From NCBI RefSeq assembly GCF_000720925.1, contig NZ_JOEE01000001.1, forward strand, positions 248,001-312,000: a stretch of 64,000 nt of DNA, in the 5' to 3' direction. Origin of the DNA: Phycicoccus jejuensis. Its GTDB lineage: Bacteria > Actinomycetota > Actinomycetes > Actinomycetales > Dermatophilaceae. The notes beneath the pieces were generated by a model. That model saw nothing but the letters and a program-made list of their open reading frames with translations, did no database searches and was not told the origin of the DNA. The translations under genes and the position numbers were made by a program. Shown here piece after piece: positions 37,616-46,138 of this stretch (position 1 is the stretch's first letter; every line of letters begins with the position of its first letter).

Positions 37616-37858
37616 TCAGGCCTCGGGCTCGACCCGGGGGGAGGCGCCCTGCAGCTCGTCGATGAGCTCGGAGGCGTGCGCCTTGGTCAGGTTCTCCGGC
37701 ACCTCGCGCCCGGCCTCGCGGGCGAGGGTCGAGAGGTAGCTCAGCTGGGGGCCGGTGGCGGGCTCGTCACCGGTCGCCCACTGCTCCGGCGGCTTCGTGG
37801 CGTCCTGGGGGTCCTGGATCGGGTCGGTCTGGGCGGGGTTCTGGTCCTGGGTGCTCAT
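37616..37858 (-). CDS. DUF3072 small protein
   Basis: The 80-residue acidic protein has a disordered, Gln/Pro/Asp-rich N-terminus and the DUF3072 core GPQLSYLSTLAREAGREVPE followed by LTKAHASELIDEL. The core resembles SAP-like or plasmid partition-type helix-extended-loop-helix motifs, but the function is unknown. TAGCGT at 37870-37865 on the gene strand lies 6 bases before the ATG, suggesting leaderless transcription. Confidence 0.78.
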   Translation of the reverse strand: MSTQDQNPAQTDPIQDPQDATKPPEQWATGDEPATGPQLSYLSTLAREAGREVPENLTKAHASELIDELQGASPRVEPEA

Positions 37859-37981
37859 CCCTGCACGCTACGGACCGGGTCCGACAGGTCGCCCCGCCGT
37901 GACCGACCCACGGGGTCCGTGTATCACCCGGGTGCGGCGTCGTCTCCTGCCGCGTGACCACCCACGCACCCGGGAGACGCC

Positions 37982-39133
37982 ATGGCCACCATCCCCGTCC
38001 GCCTCCGCCTGGAGAAGCTCTTCTGCTACCACGGCGCCGACGAGAGCGACAGCGAGCCGTACCTGTGGACCGTCGTCGTGACCCTCGACGGCCGCACCAT
38101 CACGCACCGGCCGGACGCGCCCTCGCTCGACGGGGCTCCCGGCATCTGGTCCTCGCCGGGCAGCCACGGCAGCCTGGGCGGGCCGGTGGGCATCGGCGAG
38201 AACCGGACCGTGCCGGCCGCGGTCGGCCACCACGACACCACGCTCGAGCCCATCGTCATCACCGCGGCCGGGCACCGGGTCGAGGTGCCGGGACGGCTCG
38301 TGCTCGTCGCGATCCTCCTCGAGGACGACATGACCTCCGACGAGGGGGCCGAGGCCGCGCACGCCAAGGTCGTCGACCTCCTGCGCACCGAGCTGACCGA
38401 GGCCGTCGCCGACCTCGACCTCGACGGCGTCGGGGCGAAGATCCTCCGCGGCCTCGCCGAGGGCCGCACGGCGCAGGACGTCGCCACCGAGTACCTGCAG
38501 CAGCGGATGAAGCGCGTCGTCGACCGGCTGAACCGCTACGCGCAGGACGTGGCGATCGCGGCCATCGTGCGCGAGCTGAGCTTCCCCGCCGCGGTGGTCG
38601 AGGCCTCCGACCCGGACGACTTCCAGGGCATCGTCGTCCGTTCGTGGAGCCAGGACGAGATCGCGGCGAGCGACACCCACCGCCGCCTCGCCGTCGACGA
38701 GCTGATCTACGACCACGGGGCGGGCCACCGGGAGGCCTCCGCCTACAACTACGCCCTCCACGGGCACGTCTGGCAGCCGATCGAGGAGTTCTGGGTCCCG
38801 GTGGCGGACACCCTGCCGCCGGGGCGGTGGCAGGTGACCGGCATCCAGCGGACCGGGCGCAAGCCCTTTATCAGCACCCTCGGCGGGGTGCTGCCCGACG
38901 GCAGCCCATGGGCGATGTCGAAGAGCCGGGTGATGGACCTGCTGCGCGCCGGCACGCACACGTTCTTCGTGCGCGGCGAGACCGGTGCCGAGGCCGACGT
39001 CGTGACGACCGAGAACGAGGACAACCCCTACTTCCCCTACCTGGCGACGGTCGCGGACGCCGACCCGACGAACAACCTCTCGACGCTCCCGCCGTGCACG
39101 GTGGCCATCCGGCACACCCGCCCGGCGCCCTGA
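37982..39133 (+). CDS. DUF3892-like domain protein of unknown function
   Basis: The 383-residue protein has three parts. An N-terminal beta-rich part (about 1-120) begins TIPVRLRLEKLFCYHGADES. A helical middle follows (about 120-200; VDRLNRYAQDVAIAAIVREL). The C-terminal domain (about 285-380) contains LPDGSPWAMSKSRVMDLLRA, NEDNPYFPYLATVADADPTN and NLSTLPPC, which looks like DUF3892. Some of the N-terminal wording resembles proteins annotated as calcium- or phage-related, but no function can be given. It has no signal peptide. ATG at 37982 follows GGGAGACGCC. Six terminator-like repeats follow the stop, so it is probably monocistronic and strongly isolated from dnaK. Confidence 0.7.
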   Translation: MATIPVRLRLEKLFCYHGADESDSEPYLWTVVVTLDGRTITHRPDAPSLDGAPGIWSSPGSHGSLGGPVGIGENRTVPAAVGHHDTTLEPIVITAAGHRVEVPGRLVLVAILLEDDMTSDEGAEAAHAKVVDLLRTELTEAVADLDLDGVGAKILRGLAEGRTAQDVATEYLQQRMKRVVDRLNRYAQDVAIAAIVRELSFPAAVVEASDPDDFQGIVVRSWSQDEIAASDTHRRLAVDELIYDHGAGHREASAYNYALHGHVWQPIEEFWVPVADTLPPGRWQVTGIQRTGRKPFISTLGGVLPDGSPWAMSKSRVMDLLRAGTHTFFVRGETGAEADVVTTENEDNPYFPYLATVADADPTNNLSTLPPCTVAIRHTRPAP

Positions 39134-39145
39134 CGTCTGGCTGAC

Positions 39146-39451
39146 TGGTCGGGACGGCCCCGGGACAGCGACAACCCCGCACGTGCGGGCTTTTCGTGGT
39201 CGGGACGGCCCCGGGCCAGCGGTAACCCCGCAGGTGCGGGCTTTCCGTGGTCGGGACGGCGAGGCAACAGCGATAACCCCGCAGGTGCGGGCTTTCCGTG
39301 GTCGGGACGGCGAGGCAACAGCGATAACCCCGCAGGTGCGGGCTTTTCGTGGTCGGGACGGCGAGGCGACAGCGATAACCCCGCACGTGCGGGCTTTTCG
39401 TGGTCGGGACGGCCCCGGGACAGCGGTAACCCCGCACGTGCGGGCTTTTCG
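39146..39451 (+). repeat. Six tandem 51-base repeats, each with a terminator-like hairpin
   Basis: Units start at 39146, 39197, 39248, 39299, 39350 and 39401, all exactly 51 bases. Each has TGGTCGGGACGG, a variable linker (CCCCGGGACAG in units 1 and 6, GAGGCAACAG in units 3 and 4), then AACCCCGCACGTGCGGGC and a T-rich end (TTTTCG or TTTCCG). The stem CCCGC/GCGGG is invariant; the only change in the hairpin is C/G in its loop. On the plus strand each unit looks like an intrinsic terminator. The array fills most of the 496-base gap between the DUF3892-like gene and dnaK. Confidence 0.92.
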
Positions 39452-39470
39452 GCTGGGGTCCTGGTCGGGG

Positions 39471-39497
39471 GGAACATCCGTGCCCACCCGAGGGTTG
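39471..39497 (+). promoter_or_regulatory. Candidate SigH/SigR-type promoter of the dnaK operon
   Basis: GGGAAC (39470-39475) and GGTTG (39493-39497) are spaced by 17 bases, matching the SGGAAC-N17-22-SGTTS pattern of the SigH/SigR oxidative and heat stress sigma factors. It lies upstream of the HAIR operator. Confidence 0.5.
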
Positions 39498-39555
39498 AGC
39501 CTGGTGGACGCAAGTTTCGGCCCAACGATTTGTGCAGGATGGTCGGCGGGGCTAA

Positions 39556-39576
39556 CTTGAGTGATAACGACTCAAC
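39556..39576. promoter_or_regulatory. HAIR element (HspR operator) before dnaK
   Basis: CTTGAGT (39556-39562), a 7-base spacer GATAACG and ACTCAAC (39570-39576) match the HAIR consensus CTTGAGT-N7-ACTCAAG with one difference in the last base. It lies 54 bases before the dnaK ATG, and hspR is the last gene of the operon it should control. Confidence 0.92.
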
Positions 39577-39629
39577 CCAGTCCGTGGGCGCACCGCCCCG
39601 GCCCAGCACCACACCAAGGAGCACCACAC

Positions 39630-41515
<1,886 letters not shown>

Positions 41516-41519
<4 letters not shown>

Positions 41520-42133
41520 CCGACTCCTCGATGGACGACTCGGTGAACACCGAGGCGGTCAACGACGAGCCGCAGCGCGGTGAGGAGGCGGCCCCGGCAC
41601 AGTCCGGGGCCGCCGCCCCCGGCGGGGTGCCCGCGGGCGAGCCCGCGGAGGCCCCGGCCGAGGGCGCCGCGCCCGCCGGCGAGGGCCACCCCGACACGGT
41701 CCTCGCGGCCGAGCGCCTCGCCGACCTCCAGCGTCTCCAGGCCGAGTACGTCAACTACAAGCGCCGCGTCGACCGGGACCGCGCCGTCGTCCAGGAGCGT
41801 GCGGTCCACGACGTCCTGGAGTCGATGCTCGCCGTCCTCGACGACATCCACGCCGCGCGCGAGCACGGCGACCTCGTCGGGCCGTTCGCGGCGATCGCCG
41901 ACAAGCTCGAGGGCACCCTCGGGCGCTACGGCCTCGAGCGTTTCGGGGCCAAGGGCGAGGAGTTCGACCCGCAGCTGCACGAGGCGCTCATGCACGCCCC
42001 GTGGCCGGCCGGCGACGACGAGCTCCCGAGCGGCGCGAGCGCGACGACCGTCGTCACCGTCCTCCAGCCCGGCTACCGTGCCGGTGAGCAGGTCCTGCGT
42101 CCTGCCCGCGTCGCGGTCGCCGACCCCGACTGA
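41516..42133 (+). CDS. grpE: Nucleotide exchange factor GrpE
   Basis: The 205-residue cochaperone releases ADP from DnaK. The N-terminal 60 residues are acidic and Ala/Pro/Gly-rich and look disordered. The coiled coil begins at about residue 65 ([23 protein letters not shown]) and the beta domain carries [20 protein letters not shown] and [21 protein letters not shown]. The GTG at 41516 overlaps the dnaK stop, so synthesis is coupled to DnaK. Confidence 0.97.
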
Positions 42134-42155
42134 CAGCGACCGGAAGGAGGCGCCG

Positions 42156-43193
42156 ATGGCCAGCCAGGACTGGTTCGAGAAGGACTTCTACGCCATCCTC
42201 GGCGTCCCGAAGGACGCCGACGCGGCGGCGATCAAGAAGGCCTACCGCAAGCTCGCGAAGCAGCACCACCCCGACCGCAACGCGGGGGACGCCGCGGCCG
42301 AGCAGCGCTTCAAGGACGTCGGGGAGGCGCACGCCGTCCTCTCCGACCCCAAGCAGCGCCAGGAGTACGACGCCGTCCGGTCGATGGCCGGCGGCGGCGC
42401 CCGTTTCCGCGCCGGGGCCGGCGGTCCCGGCGGGGCGACCGGGTTCGAGGACATCTTCAGCGCCTTCGGGAGCGGCGGGGCCGGCGGCAGCCGGGTCCGC
42501 TTCTCCTCCGGGGGGCCCGGTCAGGGCCAGCCCGGCGGCGAGGACATCAACGACCTGCTTTCGCAGATGTTCGGCGGCGGGGCCGGTGGTGCCCGTGGCG
42601 GCGACCCGTTCGCGAGCGGCTTCCGCGGCGCGCGCGGTCCCCGGCCGGGTGCGGACGTCAACGCCCGCACGACGCTCGGGTTCCGCGACGCCGTCGAGGG
42701 CTCGACGGTGACGCTGACGACCGCCGACGGCGCGCGGGTCACGACGAAGATCCCCGCCGGCGTGCGCGACGGCCAGAAGATCCGCCTGCGCGGCAAGGGC
42801 GGCGAGGGCGACCCCGGCGCCCCCAAGGGCGATCTCATCCTCACGGTGAGCGTCGAGAAGCACCCGGTGTTCGGGCGCGACGGCGACCACCTGACCGTCG
42901 ACCTGCCGGTCACCTTCGCCGAGGCCGCCCTCGGGGCCACCGTCGCCGTGCCGACGCTCGACGGCACCCCGGTGCGCGTCAAGGTCGCGCCGGGCACCCC
43001 GAGCGGCCGCGTGCTGCGGGTCAAGGGCCGCGGCGTCGCCGGGCGCCACGGCACCGGCGACCTCCTGGCCCGCGTCCAGGTCGTCGTCCCGCAGCGGCTC
43101 ACCGACGAGGCCCGCGCCGCCGTCGAGACGCTGCGCGACGCCGAGGCCGGCGCCGACCCCCGCGCCACCCTGTTCCAGCAGGCCGCGACCTGA
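42156..43193 (+). CDS. dnaJ: Chaperone DnaJ, zinc-finger-free (type II) form
   Basis: The 345-residue cochaperone has a J domain (about 7-72) with HPD at 38-40, a long Gly/Phe-rich segment (about 77-165) and a C-terminal substrate domain from about 168 (DVNARTTLGFRDAVEGSTV, then IRLRGKGGEGDPGAPKGDL). The four CxxCxGxG zinc motifs of classical DnaJ are absent, and I find no cysteine in the protein, so it is a CbpA/type II form. It still sits in the dnaK-grpE-dnaJ-hspR operon with a strong GGAAGGAGG site. Confidence 0.95.
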   Translation: MASQDWFEKDFYAILGVPKDADAAAIKKAYRKLAKQHHPDRNAGDAAAEQRFKDVGEAHAVLSDPKQRQEYDAVRSMAGGGARFRAGAGGPGGATGFEDIFSAFGSGGAGGSRVRFSSGGPGQGQPGGEDINDLLSQMFGGGAGGARGGDPFASGFRGARGPRPGADVNARTTLGFRDAVEGSTVTLTTADGARVTTKIPAGVRDGQKIRLRGKGGEGDPGAPKGDLILTVSVEKHPVFGRDGDHLTVDLPVTFAEAALGATVAVPTLDGTPVRVKVAPGTPSGRVLRVKGRGVAGRHGTGDLLARVQVVVPQRLTDEARAAVETLRDAEAGADPRATLFQQAAT

Positions 43194-43207
43194 CCGGAGG
43201 TGCACCG

Positions 43208-43669
43208 ATGGCCCGTCTCGACGTCACCGCGTTCGGCCCCGACGACGACACTCCCGTGTTCGTCATCTCGGTCGCGGCCGAGCTCGCCGGGATGCACGCG
43301 CAGACCCTGCGGCAGTACGACCGGATGGGTCTCGTCACGCCCTCGCGCACCAAGGGCGGCGGGCGGCGCTACAGCCAGCGCGACGTCGCCCTGCTGCGCG
43401 AGGTGCAGCGGCTCTCGCAGGACGAGGGCGTCTCGCTCGCCGGCATCGCCCGCATCCTCGAGCTCGAGAACCAGGTCGATGCCCTGCGCGCCCGGGTCGC
43501 CGAGCTGAGCGCGCAGGTCGAGGCGCTCGAGGCCGGCAGCGGGCGCACGACCCGGGTCTTCTCCGTCAGCCCGGCGGGCGACGTCTACGCGGCGCGGCTC
43601 GGCGAGCGCCCCCGCTCCGCCGCGCGCAGCCAGGCGCTGGTCGTCTGGCGCGGCCCGCAGCGCCACTGA
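43208..43669 (+). CDS. hspR: Heat shock repressor HspR (MerR family)
   Basis: The 153-residue MerR-type regulator has the winged helix with VFVISVAAELAGMHAQTLRQYDRMGL (about 17-42), then RTKGGGRRYSQRDVALLREV, and a coiled coil near 95-112 (LENQVDALRARVAELSAQVEAL). HspR binds HAIR sites with DnaK as corepressor. Two such sites occur in the window, before dnaK and before clpB, so the operon is autoregulated. GGAGG lies 8 bases before the ATG. The C-terminal tail (SPAGDVYAARLGERPR) is longer than in minimal HspR proteins. Confidence 0.97.
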   Translation: MARLDVTAFGPDDDTPVFVISVAAELAGMHAQTLRQYDRMGLVTPSRTKGGGRRYSQRDVALLREVQRLSQDEGVSLAGIARILELENQVDALRARVAELSAQVEALEAGSGRTTRVFSVSPAGDVYAARLGERPRSAARSQALVVWRGPQRH

Positions 43670-43698
43670 TCCTCACAAAGTCGGGTGGGGGACCGGCG

Positions 43699-44712
43699 TC
43701 AGCGGCGGGCCGGCAGGCGCGTGATCCAGTAGGAGGCGGTCGCCGGTGACGCGACCCCGAAGCGCGCGTTGACCGCCCAGAGCGCGCCGCCCGCGAGCGT
43801 GGCGGTCGACGGGACGTCGAGCGTCTCGTCGGTCAGGGCGCCGCGCCAGCGCGCGACCCATCCGCGGCGGTCACGACCGAGCCGGAGCACCGACACCTCG
43901 GCCTGGCCCGAGCCGCGCACGACGTAGAGCGTCGAGCCGGAGCGCTCGATGCCGTCGCCGCCGGTGATGCCCGGACCGCCCTGCACGTCGACCTCGCGGA
44001 CGCGGCCGGTGCGGGTGTCGACGACCCAGAGACCGCCGGCCGTGCTGTGGTCGAGCACGGCGCTGCACCCGTCGAGGGCGCGGATGCCGTTGGCCGCGAG
44101 GTTCGTCCCGTCGTAGCCCGGCCAGTCACCGCCGAGCGGCACGAAGCGCGGGGACGCGCCACGGACGGGCCGGCCGTCGCGCCCGAGCCGGATCACGGTG
44201 AGCCGGTCGACGCGGGAGTCGGTGACCCACACCGCGTCCCGGGTGACGTCGAGGTCGTTGAGGAACCCGCCGCCCGGGACGACGACGTCGGTGACGACGG
44301 TGCCGCGTCGGCCGTCGACCGCCCAGACGTGCGCCTCGGTGCCGACGTTGCCGACCGCCCAGACGAGCCCGGAGCGCGCGTCCCACCGCAGGCCGCGCAG
44401 CTGCCGGCCCGTGGCGCCCGGCAGGAGGACGCGGCTCGTCCCGCGGCGCAGGTCGCCCGTGACGATGCGGCCGTCGTTGAGCGAGCCGACGTAGTAGGTC
44501 GTGCCGGGGCCGGAGGTGATGCCCTCGGGCTGGATGCCGTCCGGCAGCCGGACGGTCTCAGGGAGGCGGCCGCCGTGGTGGCGTCCGTCGGCCGCCGCGG
44601 ACGGCGCGAGGGAGAGGCCGGTGGCGCCGAGGACGCCGACCGCGCCCGCGGTCAGCGCCGAGCGGCGGGTGAGGGAGGTCGTCGGGCGGGCTGGCTGCGT
44701 CAGGGTGTCCAT
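43699..44712 (-). CDS. Secreted beta-propeller protein (SMP-30/gluconolactonase-like), Tat signal
   Basis: The 337-residue protein begins with a twin-arginine signal: Arg16-Arg17 in SLTRRSALTAGAVGV, then a hydrophobic stretch and LAPSAAADG as likely cleavage region. The mature part contains repeated strands such as QPEGITSGPGTTYYVGSLNDG, LRGLRWDARSGLVWAVGN and NDLDVTRDAVWVTDS, typical of six-bladed SMP-30/NHL-like propellers. ATG at 44712 gives the complete signal. It is exported folded, perhaps with a metal ion. The enzyme activity, if any, cannot be told; related proteins are sometimes mislabelled as superoxide dismutase. Confidence 0.82.
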   Translation of the reverse strand: MDTLTQPARPTTSLTRRSALTAGAVGVLGATGLSLAPSAAADGRHHGGRLPETVRLPDGIQPEGITSGPGTTYYVGSLNDGRIVTGDLRRGTSRVLLPGATGRQLRGLRWDARSGLVWAVGNVGTEAHVWAVDGRRGTVVTDVVVPGGGFLNDLDVTRDAVWVTDSRVDRLTVIRLGRDGRPVRGASPRFVPLGGDWPGYDGTNLAANGIRALDGCSAVLDHSTAGGLWVVDTRTGRVREVDVQGGPGITGGDGIERSGSTLYVVRGSGQAEVSVLRLGRDRRGWVARWRGALTDETLDVPSTATLAGGALWAVNARFGVASPATASYWITRLPARR

Positions 44713-44803
44713 GGTCCACGGTGGCCCGGTCGTGCCGGGGAGGGCGCGGGGGAGTCCGGCGGGACGCGGAGCCGTCGAACCTCGTCCGGCGGCCGGTCCT
44801 CGT

Positions 44804-44857
44804 CGCGAACGCGTGTGAAACCGCCGGAGGAGACCGGCGGGTTCACACGCGTTCGCG
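44804..44857. terminator. Palindrome family copy 4
   Basis: Arms 44804-44827 and 44834-44857 pair over 23 of 24 bases, and here the GCGTGTG/CACACGC step is fully matched on both strands. It follows the stop of the TspO-like gene and precedes the propeller gene, both on the minus strand. Confidence 0.7.
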
Positions 44858-44863
44858 GGAGGG

Positions 44864-45673
44864 TCAGGGGGTGGTGAGGGCGGGGCGGCGGACACGCGCC
44901 GCCGCGGAGAGGACGACGAGCGCGGCGACGACCGCGGCGAGCCCGACGATCGCCGAGCGCGGCTCGTCGGTCAGGCGGCCCCACGCGATCCAGCCCAGCC
45001 CCCACGCCATCGCGACCGCGACGGCCCAGCGGCCACCGAGGCGGCGGGCGAAGAGGACCCCGAGACCCGCGGCCACGGCGAGGACGACGACGGCGAGGAC
45101 CTCCGCGACGAGACCGGAGGGGTCGATACCGCTCTCGATGAGCGTCGTCGTGACGTTGGCGACCGTGGCGACGGTGACCCAGCCGAGGTAGAGGCCGAAG
45201 GTGCCGTCGACGAGCACCGTCTCGGCGTGCCCGTAGGACGGGTTCTCCTGGAGCCGGCGCACGAGCAGGCCGAGCGTCAGCGCGAGCGCGACGATGACGA
45301 CGACGCTGGCCCAGAGCCATCCCTGCTGGGTCACGAGCAGCCACGCGGCGTTGAGGACCATCGAGACGGCGGCGAGCCAGCCGATGGCGCGGTGGCGGCG
45401 GTCGCTCGCCTGCTGCGGCAGCCACTGCCAGACCGTGTAGCCGAGGAGACCGATGTAGATCGGCGTCCAGATCGAGAACGCCGGCCCGGCCGGGGCGACG
45501 AGCGTGGCGTCGGCGGCCAGCGCCCCGCCCGAGGACTCCTCGACACGGGTGCCGATGACGCCTACCCCGACGAGGGTGCCGACGACGCAGAACACCTCCG
45601 CGAGGGTGACGCCCACCTGCCGGAGGCGGTCGGCCGAGGTGGGGGCGGTCGAGGTGACGGTCGCGGCGCTCAT
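44864..45673 (-). CDS. TspO/MBR-like membrane protein
   Basis: The 269-residue polytopic protein has about six hydrophobic helices. LVAPAGPAFSIWTPIYIGLLG near residue 57 matches the FxPAGxxFSIWxxIY stretch of TspO/peripheral benzodiazepine receptor-like proteins, and Trp is frequent (WQWLPQQ, WLLVTQQGWLWAS). The protein is longer than classical TspO (about 160 residues), so it belongs to the extended group often labelled tryptophan-rich sensory protein. TACGCT-type -10 (TAGCGT at 45685-45680 on the gene strand) lies 6 bases before the ATG, which suggests a leaderless message. Ligand unknown. Confidence 0.75.
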   Translation of the reverse strand: MSAATVTSTAPTSADRLRQVGVTLAEVFCVVGTLVGVGVIGTRVEESSGGALAADATLVAPAGPAFSIWTPIYIGLLGYTVWQWLPQQASDRRHRAIGWLAAVSMVLNAAWLLVTQQGWLWASVVVIVALALTLGLLVRRLQENPSYGHAETVLVDGTFGLYLGWVTVATVANVTTTLIESGIDPSGLVAEVLAVVVLAVAAGLGVLFARRLGGRWAVAVAMAWGLGWIAWGRLTDEPRSAIVGLAAVVAALVVLSAAARVRRPALTTP

Positions 45674-45751
45674 GCACCGACGCTAGCGGGGCGCTCGGAC
45701 GCCCGGCCGCGACAGCGGCGCGACGGGCGTCGGAGCGTCCATACTCGGCGG

Positions 45752-46018
45752 ATGACCGAGCACCTCATCGTCTTCCCGGACCGCGAGACCGCCGAGGACG
45801 TGGCGGAGGGGTTGCGCGAGGACGGGTTCGACGACGTCCGTGTCGTCCGGGAGGCGCTGGCCGGCGAGGACGACGCCGAGGACCACGAGTGGGGCGTGCT
45901 CGTGCAGGAGGAGACGGTGATCGACGAGAGCCGGCCGGTCGCCCAGGGGCTGCGCGACCGCTTCGCCGCCCTCGCCGAGGAGCGCGGCGGCTGGTACGAC
46001 CCCGACCCGGCGGGGTGA
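45752..46018 (+). CDS. RraB-like small acidic protein
   Basis: The 88-residue acidic protein reads MTEHLIVFPDRETAEDVAEGL, then DDVRVVREALAGEDDAEDHEWGVLV and ends FAALAEERGGWYDPDPAG. The order resembles RraB (regulator of RNase E) domains, in particular the FPD-ETAE start, the WGV strand and the GGxYDxxP end. No direct evidence of RNase E control exists here. CATACT at 45740-45745 lies 6 bases before the ATG, so the message may be leaderless. It precedes clpB by 120 bases but is separated from it by a strong heat-shock promoter. Confidence 0.65.
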   Translation: MTEHLIVFPDRETAEDVAEGLREDGFDDVRVVREALAGEDDAEDHEWGVLVQEETVIDESRPVAQGLRDRFAALAEERGGWYDPDPAG

Positions 46019-46054
46019 GAGGAGCGGGAGGGCGCGAACGGCTGGCGGGAGCAC

Positions 46055-46075
46055 ATTGAGCGGAATACACTCAAC
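46055..46075. promoter_or_regulatory. HAIR element (HspR operator) before clpB
   Basis: ATTGAGC (46055-46061), spacer GGAATAC and ACTCAAC (46069-46075) match the HAIR pattern CTTGAGT-N7-ACTCAAG at 11 of 14 positions, with both inner TTGAG/CTCAA blocks intact. It is 64 bases before the clpB ATG. Confidence 0.88.
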
Positions 46076-46089
46076 TTTGGTGAGCGTTG
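46061..46089 (+). promoter_or_regulatory. Candidate SigH/SigR-type promoter of clpB
   Basis: CGGAAT (46061-46066), an 18-base spacer and CGTTG (46085-46089) fit SGGAAT-N18-SGTTS. The -35 part lies inside the HAIR element, so HspR binding would block this promoter directly. Confidence 0.6.
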
Positions 46090-46138
46090 CTCCGGATGAC
46101 GTCACCACCCCACCGCACGACCAGGAGACACGACCCGG

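Noticed and set aside
39146-39451. CRISPR array (hairpin repeats with regular spacing)
   Set aside because: The whole 51-base unit repeats, including the would-be spacers, which are nearly identical. No cas genes are nearby. The stem followed by T-rich sequence fits terminators better.
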